Below are positions 1 to 6,858 of a DNA stretch of 15,777 nucleotides, one piece after another. The DNA is from JABMRF01 sp964434235 (GTDB lineage: Bacteria > Patescibacteriota > Patescibacteriia > UBA11705 > JABHMO01). The stretch lies in NCBI GenBank assembly GCA_964434235.1, contig CAYSUN010000029.1, positions 1-15,777 of the forward strand. Reading direction: 5' to 3'. Positions within the stretch are counted from its first letter, which is position 1, and each line of letters begins with the position of its first letter. Under the pieces are notes generated by a model. It saw only the letters and a list, made by a program, of their open reading frames with translations, had not been told where the DNA came from and did no database searches. The position numbers and the translations under genes are program-made.

Positions 1-63
1 GTTGTCATATGCCCCAAGTTTAGCAGAAAAGTGCAATATGTGTGTGCACATTACCTTTTGTAC

Positions 64-92
64 TTGACATTATTAAGTAAATTTGTTACTAT
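64..92 (+). promoter_or_regulatory. Promoter of the metallophosphoesterase gene
   Basis: A perfect -35 box TTGACA (64-69) is followed after 17 bases by TACTAT (87-92). A TGT triplet directly before it gives an extended -10 element. Transcription would start near 99, about 31 bases before the ATG at 130. This position also argues against translation starting further upstream. Inferred from consensus matching only. Confidence 0.65.
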
Positions 93-129
93 TTTGGGTT
101 GCAGAAAACCCTATATTACGAGGTGTAAA

Positions 130-873
130 ATGAGAGGCGTTATTCTAAGTGACATCCATGGTAACTTGCCTGCACTTGAAGCTGTTAGCCGACGAATTGC
201 ACAGGTTTCTCCTGACTTTGTTTATTGTTTGGGAGACACTGTTGGTTACAATCCATTTCCCCATGAGTGCATTAAGTGGGTTAAAGAAAATTGTAACCTT
301 GTTGTCAAAGGAAATCATGATTTAGCTATTGTAACGAGAGGAAAAGAGCCAGATGGTATGAATCCATTGGCCATTTCAACTGCGATTTTTTCCTACGGGG
401 AGTTGGGCTCAGGTGAATTGTCTTGGTTAGATAATTTGCCGATGTTTCAACAAATGGATCTTTTGAACAGTACGTTTGTTCATTCTGGAATTGCTAGTCC
501 TTATAACTGGGAGTATGTTCTTATGGAAGATGACGCATTGTATCAAATGAGTCATATGAAGACTCAATTCTTGTTCATTGGACATTCGCACAAACCAGGA
601 TTTTGGCTTGAAAATAGAGGCATTTGGGTGCCGGCTGATTCGTCTCAAACGTATAGGTTGCCAGCTCGGTCCAAGCATATCATTAATGTTGGGAGTGTTG
701 GTCAACCAAGAGACCGTGATCCTAGAGCCTGTTTTGCTGTTGTAGATTTTTACAGAAAGAAACTGGTGCTAAACTACCAAAGAGTTGCTTACGACATTCA
801 ACGAACTGTTGATGCTCTTGGCCGTTGGGGTATGGAGGGACGTCTGACTAGAAGATTGTTTGAGGGTACTTAA
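130..873 (+). CDS. Calcineurin-like metallophosphoesterase (YfcE / diadenosine tetraphosphatase-like family)
   Basis: This is a 247-residue cytoplasmic phosphoesterase of the two-metal calcineurin-like fold. The family's metal ligands are visible in order: S-D-I-H-G-N (Asp8, His10), G-D-T-V-G-Y (Asp36), G-N-H-D (Asn62, His63), a histidine in F-V-H-S-G, and G-H-S-H (His152, His154). N-V-G-S-V-G-Q-P-R-D follows near the C-terminus. No signal peptide is seen. I chose the ATG at 130 because GAGGTG lies five bases upstream and the protein then begins right at the first strand of the fold. The frame stays open to 31, but that stretch contains the promoter. Relatives hydrolyse phosphodiesters or dinucleoside polyphosphates; the substrate here cannot be told. 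GC is about 40% by hand count of 411 bases, higher than the pilus genes. It stands alone between its own promoter and terminator. Confidence 0.9.
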   Translation: MRGVILSDIHGNLPALEAVSRRIAQVSPDFVYCLGDTVGYNPFPHECIKWVKENCNLVVKGNHDLAIVTRGKEPDGMNPLAISTAIFSYGELGSGELSWLDNLPMFQQMDLLNSTFVHSGIASPYNWEYVLMEDDALYQMSHMKTQFLFIGHSHKPGFWLENRGIWVPADSSQTYRLPARSKHIINVGSVGQPRDRDPRACFAVVDFYRKKLVLNYQRVAYDIQRTVDALGRWGMEGRLTRRLFEGT

Positions 874-881
874 GTAAATAC

Positions 882-914
882 AAATTCCGCTGTTCACGAA
901 CAGCGGAATTTTTT
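882..914 (+). terminator. Rho-independent terminator after the metallophosphoesterase gene
   Basis: A perfect inverted repeat of up to 14 bases (882-895 with 898-911) forms a hairpin around CACG. A run of T continues to 914. It begins eight bases after the stop codon at 873. It may also act weakly on transcripts of the minus-strand small gene at 957-1064. Confidence 0.93.
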
Positions 915-956
915 GTTAGAGTAAAATTGTATATTTAAAATTAAATTTTGGGTTAT

Positions 957-1064
957 TTATTTTTGGTTAAATATCACAAAACTCATTGTCCACATTAGCA
1001 TGGAGAAAATCATCATTATAACAATGATTATCCAGACTATTTTTTGCAGTTTGTGTTTATTCAT
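957..1064 (-). CDS. 35-residue single-pass membrane protein
   Basis: Read on the minus strand from ATG at 1064 to TAA at 957, this frame encodes 35 residues. It starts M-N-K-H-K-L-Q-K, a short basic head, continues with an uninterrupted hydrophobic segment (about residues 9-31, I-V-W-I-I-I-V-I-M-M-I-F-S-M-L-M-W), and ends F-N-Q-K. The design, a charged cytoplasmic head, one membrane helix and a short polar tail, is what a real small membrane protein looks like and is unlikely in random AT-rich spacer. I recall very similar tiny proteins with an L-Q-K-I/L-V-W-I pattern in other Patescibacteria, from memory rather than a search. No clear Shine-Dalgarno is visible. It is convergent with the metallophosphoesterase gene and divergent from recJ. 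The function is unknown; a helper subunit or a small regulator in the membrane are both possible. Confidence 0.6.
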   Translation of the reverse strand: MNKHKLQKIVWIIIVIMMIFSMLMWTMSFVIFNQK

Positions 1065-1107
1065 AGTAAAATGTAGATTACTGATTATTGCGAAGCAAAA
1101 AAGTCAG

Positions 1108-1135
1108 TTTTCAAAAATGATTTATTACTTATAAA
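1108..1135 (+). promoter_or_regulatory. Candidate recJ promoter
   Basis: TATAAA (1130-1135) is preceded by TTTTCA (1108-1113) with a 16-base spacer. The predicted start, near 1142, leaves only about eight bases before the recJ ATG, with no Shine-Dalgarno in it. Consensus matching only. Confidence 0.4.
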
Positions 1136-1149
1136 ATTTACTTAGTTTT

Positions 1150-2871
1150 ATGAAAAAATGGAAAGTAAGGGATTTGGCGCCAGAAGATTATAAAAAGAAA
1201 TTTTCTCATCTCCATCCAATAATAGCACAATTATTATATAACAGAAAGATTGAAAGTCAATTGGAGATTGATTCATTTTTTAATCCTGAATATGAAAACT
1301 TGCATGATCCTTTTTTGTTTCAAGATATGGACAAAGCTGTGAAGCGAATTGACAAAGCAATCAAAAGCAAAGAAAAAATTTTAGTTCATGGTGATTATGA
1401 TGCTGATGGAGTAACAAGTTCAGCTGTTTTATATCGAGCGTTAAAATTGCTTGGAGCAGATGTTGAGGTTTTTATTCCTCATCGAGAAGACGATGGTTAT
1501 GGGCTTAATATTAACAATGTGAACAAATTTGTTGTACAGGGAATAAAATTATTAATTACAGTTGATTGTGGGATTACTAATGTGGCTGAAGTTGAAGAAC
1601 TCAAAAAACAGGGGATTGAAGTAATTGTTACTGATCACCACGAACCACCAAAAGTTTTGCCTGAAGCATATTGCATTCTTGATCCTAAGGTTATTGGTTG
1701 TGATTATCCATTCAGAGACTTGGCCGGAGCAGGTGTTGCTTACAAAGTAGTGCAGGCTTTGTTAGCTAAAAGTAAATATGTAAAAAATGACAAGTTTGCT
1801 ATTTATGGTGGAACACAAGGTTTTGCTAAATGGCTTCTGGATATTGTGGCTATTGGTACGGTCGCGGATGTTTCAATTTTAACTGGTGAAAATAGAATTT
1901 TAGTTAAGTGGGGTTTAATTGTTTTGGCTCAAACTCGATGGCTTGGCTTAAAAAGTTTGCTAGAACAAATTAGGCCGAGAGAAATAGATTCTTTTACTAT
2001 TGGTTTTCAAATTGCTCCACGTTTGAATGCAGCCGGTCGGCTTAATCATGCGGTTTTGGCTTTTGATTTGTTAGTAACAGACGATAAACAAACTGCTGAA
2101 AAAATTGCAACTGAGCTTCAAGCGAATAATACAGAAAGACAAAAAATTATTGAAAAAGCTTTGAATGAAGCTCGAACTCAATTAGACAAGGAGGAAAAAA
2201 ATAATATTATTTTAGTTTATAATGAAAATTGGTTACCAGGTATAATTGGGCTTATTGCTGGTCGTCTTAGTGATGAATTTTATCGTCCAACTTTAGCAAT
2301 GACTAATTCAAATGGTAGTATTGTTGGTTCTGGTCGAAGTATTGAAGGATTTAATATTGTGGAAAGTCTTAGAATTTTAGATAAATATTTTGCTCGATAT
2401 GGCGGTCATGCTGGAGCTTGTGGATTTACTTTAACAGAAAATGAGGTACGGGAAAAATTTGAAAAAGAATATTTGAAAAATTTTGAGCAACAACTTGAAA
2501 AATTAGATTTAACACCAGTTTTGCCGATTGATTGTGAAATTCATACCAGTCAGATCGGTTTTGAAATGCTTGAACAAATAAAACAATTAGCACCATTTGG
2601 TGAAGGGAATGAACGACCTTTATTTTTAATTAAAAATTTACAAATTACATCTAGGGACAGAATCGGACAACAAAATACACATTTGAGAATATTAGCCAAG
2701 CAAGAAACACCGATTTTATTTAAATTTATGTGGTTTAGTAAAGCTAAAGAATGGTTTGAAAAAATTAAAGCTGGAGATATTGTGGATATCGTATGTGAAG
2801 TTGGTATTAATGAGTGGAATGGTAATCGTGAGTTTGAATTTAAAATTCAAGATCTGCAAGTTAATGAATAA
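1150..2871 (+). CDS. recJ: Single-stranded-DNA-specific 5'-3' exonuclease RecJ
   Basis: This 573-residue protein belongs to the DHH phosphoesterase superfamily and has the usual length for bacterial RecJ. RecJ degrades single-stranded DNA 5' to 3' in RecF-pathway recombination, mismatch repair and base excision repair. The DHH-domain motifs are present: H-G-D-Y-D-A-D-G at 80-87, T-V-D-C-G-I-T near 138-144, and V-T-D-H-H-E-P with the DHH triad at 162-164. The DHHA1 domain carries the G-G-H-A-G-A-C-G-F motif from Gly418. The C-terminal part (about 455-573) matches the OB-fold region of the family, with A-P-F-G-E-G-N-E-R-P as a typical RecJ signature. The protein is cytoplasmic. The ATG at 1150 gives the expected N-terminus, but no Shine-Dalgarno precedes it; a TATAAA box 14 bases upstream suggests a very short leader. 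The downstream neighbour is rnhA, also a nucleic-acid enzyme. Confidence 0.97.
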   Translation: MKKWKVRDLAPEDYKKKFSHLHPIIAQLLYNRKIESQLEIDSFFNPEYENLHDPFLFQDMDKAVKRIDKAIKSKEKILVHGDYDADGVTSSAVLYRALKLLGADVEVFIPHREDDGYGLNINNVNKFVVQGIKLLITVDCGITNVAEVEELKKQGIEVIVTDHHEPPKVLPEAYCILDPKVIGCDYPFRDLAGAGVAYKVVQALLAKSKYVKNDKFAIYGGTQGFAKWLLDIVAIGTVADVSILTGENRILVKWGLIVLAQTRWLGLKSLLEQIRPREIDSFTIGFQIAPRLNAAGRLNHAVLAFDLLVTDDKQTAEKIATELQANNTERQKIIEKALNEARTQLDKEEKNNIILVYNENWLPGIIGLIAGRLSDEFYRPTLAMTNSNGSIVGSGRSIEGFNIVESLRILDKYFARYGGHAGACGFTLTENEVREKFEKEYLKNFEQQLEKLDLTPVLPIDCEIHTSQIGFEMLEQIKQLAPFGEGNERPLFLIKNLQITSRDRIGQQNTHLRILAKQETPILFKFMWFSKAKEWFEKIKAGDIVDIVCEVGINEWNGNREFEFKIQDLQVNE

Positions 2872-2907
2872 ATTGTGAATATTTACTTTAACCTTAAACA
2901 GTAATTC

Positions 2908-2919
2908 AACTTATAAGTT
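2908..2919. other. 12-base perfect palindrome between recJ and rnhA
   Basis: AACTTATAAGTT is a perfect 12-base palindrome in the 84-base AT-rich gap, followed by a T/A-rich stretch. It could be a weak AT hairpin, a binding site or chance. It also contains a TATAAG box that might serve rnhA. Nothing else stands out in the gap. Confidence 0.3.
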
Positions 2920-2955
2920 TTTAAAAATAAAAAAAATTTGCTAAACTTGATTTAT

Positions 2956-3357
2956 ATGAAATATACAATAAATTGCGATGGTGGTTCTCGGGGTAATCCG
3001 GGGCCAGCTGCCAGCGGTTACATTATCAAAGATGAGACAGGTAAAATAGTTTTTCAGGCTGGAAAATATATTGGCGAGACAACCAATAATCAAGCTGAGT
3101 ATCAAGCTGTTGTTTTGGCTATGGAAAAAGCATCTGAACTTGGTTTGTCTGATTTGAAATTTAATTTAGATAGTGAATTGGTTGTGCGACAATTAAAAGG
3201 GGAATACAAAGTAAAAAATCCTGATTTGGCTGTACAGTTTTTAAAGATTTGGAATTTGCAAAATAAATTTAATTCTGTATCATATCGACATGTTTATCGT
3301 GAACAAAATGTTGAAGCTGATGCACTGGTTAATAAAGCTTTGGATGAACGAAAATAA
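2956..3357 (+). CDS. rnhA: Ribonuclease HI
   Basis: This 133-residue protein is a type 1 ribonuclease H, which cuts the RNA strand of RNA-DNA hybrids such as R-loops and leftover primers. All four acidic catalytic residues of the fold can be placed: Asp8 in C-D-G-G-S-R-G-N-P-G-P, Glu48 in N-N-Q-A-E-Y, Asp72 in N-L-D-S-E-L and Asp122 in V-E-A-D-A-L. It is shorter than E. coli RNase HI (155 residues) and resembles the compact forms that lack the basic protrusion. The ATG at 2956 puts the first beta strand right at the N-terminus. An upstream TTG at 2938 in the same frame is less likely. No Shine-Dalgarno is visible. The gene follows recJ on the same strand after an 84-base gap and ends at a bidirectional terminator. 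Confidence 0.95.
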   Translation: MKYTINCDGGSRGNPGPAASGYIIKDETGKIVFQAGKYIGETTNNQAEYQAVVLAMEKASELGLSDLKFNLDSELVVRQLKGEYKVKNPDLAVQFLKIWNLQNKFNSVSYRHVYREQNVEADALVNKALDERK

Positions 3358-3370
3358 ATTTATAAACTTC

Positions 3371-3402
3371 AAAAAAAATAGCGACCGATTGCGGTCGCTT
3401 TT
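3371..3402. terminator. Bidirectional terminator between rnhA and the converging gene
   Basis: The stem GCGACCG (3381-3387) pairs with CGGTCGC (3392-3398) around an ATTG loop, extended by one A-T pair. Eight As precede it and four Ts follow, so it can stop rnhA transcripts and, better, transcripts of the minus-strand gene that ends at 3426. Confidence 0.88.
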
Positions 3403-3425
3403 GCGTTAATGTTTTTTCGTTGTTG

Positions 3426-3794
3426 CTAAAGTATCATTTCAACTGACTCAATTGGGCTTTCTGGCCAACGGCTATATTCCCAACGGCTGTGACGTTCATT
3501 TTCTGTGTAGATAAGTTTTTCTGGCGAAGAATCTTGGATTGTAGTGAAAAGAAGCCAAAGTTCGAAAGATTTTGAGCTTTCATTATAGCTTGTTTCCGTA
3601 CCGTGAAAAACTAGATCCAAAATCACAAAACGGTATACTTCTCTTTTACTTGGCAAGTCACCGCCAATTTTCATTTGTAGTCTAACTCTTAAAGGTCCGT
3701 TGCTTGTGTCATCTGGATCGAAACCGAATTTACTTAGAGTTAAAATTTCATTAAAAAGTGTTTGTACCTTTGTGTTAATTTCTGCGAAGTCCAT
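3426..3794 (-). CDS. Conserved-looking hypothetical protein, 122 residues
   Basis: I do not recognise this protein. It has 122 residues, is acidic to neutral, and has no signal peptide, membrane segment or cysteine cluster. Alternating hydrophobic stretches (R-F-V-I-L-D-L-V-F-H-G and F-E-L-W-L-L-F-T-T-I) suggest a mixed alpha/beta fold with central beta strands, followed by a Trp-rich tail (R-W-E-Y-S-R-W-P-E-S-P). That it is a real gene is well supported. AAGGAG lies seven bases before the ATG at 3794, a TTGACA/TAAAAT promoter sits about 50 bases further up, and a bidirectional terminator follows. GC is about 40-43% in two hand-counted lines, higher than the pilus genes. It is convergent with rnhA and divergent from the surface-protein gene, so it is probably monocistronic. 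Confidence 0.8.
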   Translation of the reverse strand: MDFAEINTKVQTLFNEILTLSKFGFDPDDTSNGPLRVRLQMKIGGDLPSKREVYRFVILDLVFHGTETSYNESSKSFELWLLFTTIQDSSPEKLIYTENERHSRWEYSRWPESPIESVEMIL

Positions 3795-3848
3795 AGATTT
3801 TCTCCTTGGTTGTGAATGATCAGAATCTCGGCTTGGCTGTGATTTGTT

Positions 3849-3876
3849 ATTTTAGCGTTTGTTTGGTTTTTGTCAA
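3849..3876 (-). promoter_or_regulatory. Strong promoter of the minus-strand 122-residue gene
   Basis: On the minus strand, TTGACA (3876-3871, a perfect -35) is followed after 16 bases by TAAAAT (3854-3849, five of six matches). Transcription would begin near 3842, about 48 bases before the ATG, leaving room for the AAGGAG site at 3807-3802. Confidence 0.72.
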
Positions 3877-4002
3877 TACTCGGGTAATTAAATAAGAAAT
3901 TTTTGTTCGTTGAAAAGTGTGTTGATTTTATTTTGCAATTATATTCAGTTATTGATTTTAAAACAGGTAAATGTAAATTATATTTTTTTTGTTTCACGTT
4001 TA

Positions 4003-4011
4003 TGGTATAAT
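4003..4011 (+). promoter_or_regulatory. Extended -10 promoter of the surface-protein gene
   Basis: TGG-TATAAT is a perfect -10 hexamer with the TGn extension. Only eight bases separate it from the ATG at 4020, so the transcript should begin within a base or two of the start codon. No convincing -35 box is seen, as is common for extended -10 promoters. Confidence 0.65.
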
Positions 4012-4019
4012 TAATTTGT

Positions 4020-5435
4020 ATGAAAAGAGGGAAACTACTTCTACTTTATTTTTTAATAGTTGCAGGTGTAACTACGTTTAGTTTTTTTGTTTGGCAAGTT
4101 TCCGCTGATAAAAATCATAAAATTTCAGGTTATGCTTGGTCGGAAAATATCGGCTGGGTTTCTTTGAATTGTTACAATCAAGGAATTAGTGATAAGTGCG
4201 CACAAACTGATTATGGTTTGGATTTTAATAAATTAACCAAAGAATTTTTCGGTTGGGCTTGGTCTGAATATGGTGGGTGGCTTTGTTTTGGCCAGACTTG
4301 TGAGCAAAATGCTCCAGATGGTTCGCCCGCCAAAGTTCTTATGACCAGCCATGGACTTTTGTCTGGGTTTGCTAAATGGATTAATTTAAATAATGAAGGC
4401 TGGCTCAGTTTACGTGGTGAACAAGTTGACGATTCTGGCTTAGCAAAAAATAGTTGTAAAAATTGTTATCAATTAAAAGATGAAGCAACGGAAACTTGTG
4501 AACTTTGTTTTACTGGAAAAGAAAATAATTTAGATGTTGGACATATTTGTGAACAGTGTTCAAACTGCCAAGATTCAGTTTGCCAAACTTGTTCTGCTTG
4601 TTTTGAATATGGTCTTGGTGTTGATTTTTCCAACAATACATTAGTCGGTTGGGCGTGGGGTGGTGATCAACTCGGATTAGGTTATGGTTGGTTGAATTTT
4701 AATTCTACAATGAGTGATTCTATTGTTAGTCCCCCATATTTGCAAACGATTGGTGGCGATGTTTATTCTGATCAAGGTTTGGGTTCTCCTCAGCAAGGCG
4801 CTTTGCCTATAGACCAATATTCAGCAACTTTTATGTTGCAAAGTAATGGAGATATTATTCATTACAGTTCGGAATGTCAGGCAACTGGTTTGTGTAATGT
4901 AACAGACGGGTGGGTTAACGATGATATCGGAACATTAGGTTTCCCCAATCAAAATAATAATTATTTCAGTGAATTTGGACCAATTGATATTAAGGGTTTG
5001 CTCGCCGGACAATACGGAAAAGTAAATGTGATTGTTAATGATTCGCAGATACCTAGTATTCTTAATGGGGCTGTTTATTATGCCAACAATACTTTATCTA
5101 TTAATAACAGTAAAAATTTTGGAGTTGGGCAGAATGATGTACTTGGTTCAGGCACAATTGTTGTGCGAGGCGATTTATATTTAAATAGTAGTTTGGATTA
5201 TCAAAATATTGCGGTTACTAAACCTAAAAATTTACCTTGTTTGGGAATTATTGTTTTGAAAAAAAATGACGGAACTGGCGGTAATGTTTACATTAATCCT
5301 GCTGTTTTGAAGCTAGTTGGTAATATTTATGCTGAGAATGAAATTTATACTGGTACATTTGGCCCTGAGTCTAGTGATTCAAGGTTAACTATAAATGGTT
5401 TGCTTGTTGCTAAGAAGTTTAATTTTCAACGATAA
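4020..5435 (+). CDS. Secreted cysteine-rich surface protein with GWAW motifs (probably prematurely stopped)
   Basis: This 471-residue product begins with a classic signal peptide: basic M-K-R-G-K, a hydrophobic core to about residue 24, and a likely cleavage after V-S-A at 29. The mature part carries Trp/Gly motifs, G-Y-A-W-S-E-N-I-G-W (37-46), G-W-A-W-S-E-Y-G-G-W (78-87) and G-W-A-W-G-G-D (210-216), typical of predicted surface proteins in Patescibacteria genomes. Between them, residues 146-194 hold ten cysteines, mostly as C-x-x-C pairs, which could bind metal or form disulfides. The C-terminal half (about 330-471) is Gly/Asn-rich and repetitive in beta-strand style, with G-S-G-T-I-V-V-R-G-D-L-Y and Y-I-N-P-A-V-L motifs, suggesting a beta-helix-like domain. 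The frame stops at TAA (5433-5435), but a 39-codon tail of the same family follows in frame. The function is unknown; adhesion or envelope structure is plausible. Confidence 0.82.
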   Translation: MKRGKLLLLYFLIVAGVTTFSFFVWQVSADKNHKISGYAWSENIGWVSLNCYNQGISDKCAQTDYGLDFNKLTKEFFGWAWSEYGGWLCFGQTCEQNAPDGSPAKVLMTSHGLLSGFAKWINLNNEGWLSLRGEQVDDSGLAKNSCKNCYQLKDEATETCELCFTGKENNLDVGHICEQCSNCQDSVCQTCSACFEYGLGVDFSNNTLVGWAWGGDQLGLGYGWLNFNSTMSDSIVSPPYLQTIGGDVYSDQGLGSPQQGALPIDQYSATFMLQSNGDIIHYSSECQATGLCNVTDGWVNDDIGTLGFPNQNNNYFSEFGPIDIKGLLAGQYGKVNVIVNDSQIPSILNGAVYYANNTLSINNSKNFGVGQNDVLGSGTIVVRGDLYLNSSLDYQNIAVTKPKNLPCLGIIVLKKNDGTGGNVYINPAVLKLVGNIYAENEIYTGTFGPESSDSRLTINGLLVAKKFNFQR

Positions 5436-5555
5436 TTTACTGATTTGCAAGTCTTAACCCCAGCTGAAAAAATAATTTATGACGGTCGAATTGTTAGTAA
5501 TCCTCCACCAGGATTTACATTTTTAGCTACGGCGTTACCTGTTTGGTTAAAATAA
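5436..5555 (+). pseudogene. In-frame C-terminal tail of the surface protein, beyond the TAA
   Basis: Directly after the TAA at 5433-5435, the same frame stays open for 39 codons to a second TAA (5553-5555). It encodes F-T-D-L-Q-V-L-T-P-A-E-K, then I-I-Y-D-G-R-I-V-S-N-P-P-P-G and ends A-L-P-V-W-L-K. From memory, proteins with this GWAW and beta-helix architecture end in just such a tail (E-x-I-x-Y-D-G-R-V-x-A-N-x-P-P-G, then L-P-x-W). The segment therefore looks like the real C-terminus, cut off by one codon. A single substitution, for example AAA or CAA to TAA, would explain it. A sequencing error or read-through cannot be excluded. Confidence 0.75.
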
Positions 5556-5596
5556 AATTGAAAAGTGGATAAAGATTTTTCTAAATTCGCTTAAAA

Positions 5597-5605
5597 TGTT
5601 ATAAT
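5597..5605 (+). promoter_or_regulatory. Extended -10 promoter upstream of pilM
   Basis: TGT-TATAAT is a perfect -10 with TGn extension; the -35 region (TTTTCT, 5577-5582) is weak. It lies about 90 bases before the pilM ATG and is the best candidate for the main promoter of the pilus cluster. The mRNA would start near 5611, where a short reading frame also begins. Confidence 0.6.
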
Positions 5606-5610
5606 ATATT

Positions 5611-5691
5611 ATGAAATATAATAAATTCTCGATGTTCAGGACACTGCCAATAATTGTTTGGACTTTGTTATTTGAATATCAGACATTTTGA
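5611..5691 (+). CDS. Possible 26-residue leader peptide ahead of pilM
   Basis: An ATG only five bases after the TATAAT box opens a 26-codon frame (M-K-Y-N-K-F-S-M-F-R, a hydrophobic middle P-I-I-V-W-T-L-L-F, then E-Y-Q-T-F). It ends at TGA 5689-5691. One base later comes the pilM ATG (TGA-T-ATG), an arrangement that fits translational coupling. There is no Shine-Dalgarno for either start. It may be a leaderless upstream frame that controls pilM translation, or chance in AT-rich sequence. No homology is known to me. Confidence 0.25.
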   Translation: MKYNKFSMFRTLPIIVWTLLFEYQTF

Positions 5692-5692
5692 T

Positions 5693-6796
5693 ATGGGATT
5701 ATTCTCAAAAGACAGTTCAACAGATGCAAATTTTTTAGGTGTTGATATTGGTGGAAGTAGTATTAAATTAGTTGAACTGACTAATAATAACAATCGAGCT
5801 CAATTAGTAACTTATGGTTATTTAGAGCGATCTTTAAAGGGTGGGAGTAATAAATTAATTGATAATCCTGACAAAACTGCTGAACTGATAAAAAGCGTTT
5901 TGAAAAATAGTAAAGTTATTACTAGGCGAGCAGTTACTGCTTTGCCAGCCCCGGCTGTTTTTAGTTCAATTATTTCATTGAGTGAAATTAGTAAAAAAGA
6001 TCTTGCCTCTCCGAAAAAAGTAACTGCAGCTGTGGAGTGGGAAGCAAAAAAGGTTTTACCATTGCCACTTGAAGAAATGATTTTGGATTGGAAAGTTATT
6101 GGCGATGACAAGATTTTGAAAGATCCTAAAATTGAAACTTTTAGTAATTTACAAGTTTTGCTTACTGGCGCGGCCAAGGAAGTTGTTCAAAAGTATATTG
6201 AAATTTTCAAAAAAGCAGATCTTGAATTAATAAGTTTGGAAACTGAAGCTTTTGCTTTGGCTCGAGCCCTTGTTGGCAAAGATAAAGCGACTGTGATCTT
6301 GGTTGATATTGGAGCTGTTAATACTGATATTTCCATTGTAGAAAATGCTATTCCATTATTAAATCGTAGTGTTAGCGTTGGCGGATTAAGCATAAGTGAG
6401 CAAATTACTAAAACTTTAAATGTTACCTTGGAACAAGGCGAACAGTTTAAACGAGACCTTGCTGGTAATAGCGAATTATTGGGCGGAGGTGATATTTTAC
6501 CTGAATTAATTCAACGTCCAATTCAAGCGATTATAGATGAAATTGAGTATACAATTAATTTTTATTTAGAACAGCCAGATAACAAAGATAAAAGAATCGA
6601 AAGAATAGTTTTATCTGGCGGAACTGCAAATTTATTTAATTTACCAAAATATTTTTCTGATAAACTTGGAATCCGAACTTTTATTGGTAATCCTTGGGCT
6701 AGAGTAATTTATCCAGAAGATTTACAGCCTGTTTTGGAAGAAGTTGGGCCAAGGTTAGCCACAGCGATTGGTTTGGCTATGAGAGATATAGAGTAA
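5693..6796 (+). CDS. pilM: Type IV pilus assembly protein PilM (actin-like ATPase)
   Basis: PilM is a cytoplasmic actin/FtsA-like ATP-binding protein that docks onto the N-terminal tail of PilN and links the pilus motor to the membrane alignment complex. The 367-residue length is typical. Visible motifs are the phosphate-1 loop F-L-G-V-D-I-G-G-S-S-I-K-L-V-E-L near the N-terminus, the phosphate-2 loop V-I-L-V-D-I-G-A-V-N-T-D-I-S, and the adenosine-site stretch R-I-V-L-S-G-G-T-A-N-L. The ATG at 5693 gives M-G-L-F-S-K-D, a usual PilM start; an ATG 39 bases upstream in frame would add residues that do not fit the family. No Shine-Dalgarno is present, and the start sits one base after the stop of a short upstream frame. 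It is the first of the pil genes, reading toward pilN after a 62-base gap. Confidence 0.95.
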   Translation: MGLFSKDSSTDANFLGVDIGGSSIKLVELTNNNNRAQLVTYGYLERSLKGGSNKLIDNPDKTAELIKSVLKNSKVITRRAVTALPAPAVFSSIISLSEISKKDLASPKKVTAAVEWEAKKVLPLPLEEMILDWKVIGDDKILKDPKIETFSNLQVLLTGAAKEVVQKYIEIFKKADLELISLETEAFALARALVGKDKATVILVDIGAVNTDISIVENAIPLLNRSVSVGGLSISEQITKTLNVTLEQGEQFKRDLAGNSELLGGGDILPELIQRPIQAIIDEIEYTINFYLEQPDNKDKRIERIVLSGGTANLFNLPKYFSDKLGIRTFIGNPWARVIYPEDLQPVLEEVGPRLATAIGLAMRDIE

Positions 6797-6858
6797 ACAA
6801 TTAAAGTTTTTATTTAGCGGACAATTTTGTCTGAGTCAGAAAAGTAAAATATAAAAAT

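Noticed and set aside
31..129. N-terminal extension of the metallophosphoesterase (33 more residues)
   Set aside because: The stretch contains the extended -10 promoter, lacks a ribosome-binding site and would precede the first strand of the fold without family support.
427..705. Minus-strand 92-codon frame antisense to the metallophosphoesterase gene
   Set aside because: It is fully inside a well-supported gene with intact motifs, and has no ribosome-binding site or recognisable fold.
3740..3997. Minus-strand frame of 85 codons overlapping the start of the 122-residue gene
   Set aside because: The promoter with TTGACA and TAAAAT and the AAGGAG site for the 122-residue gene lie inside it, and its sequence is low-complexity Asn/Lys/Ile typical of chance AT-rich translation.
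5818..6393. Two minus-strand frames antisense to pilM
   Set aside because: They arise from the codon bias of pilM, and their translations are Ser/Leu/Phe-rich without motif structure.
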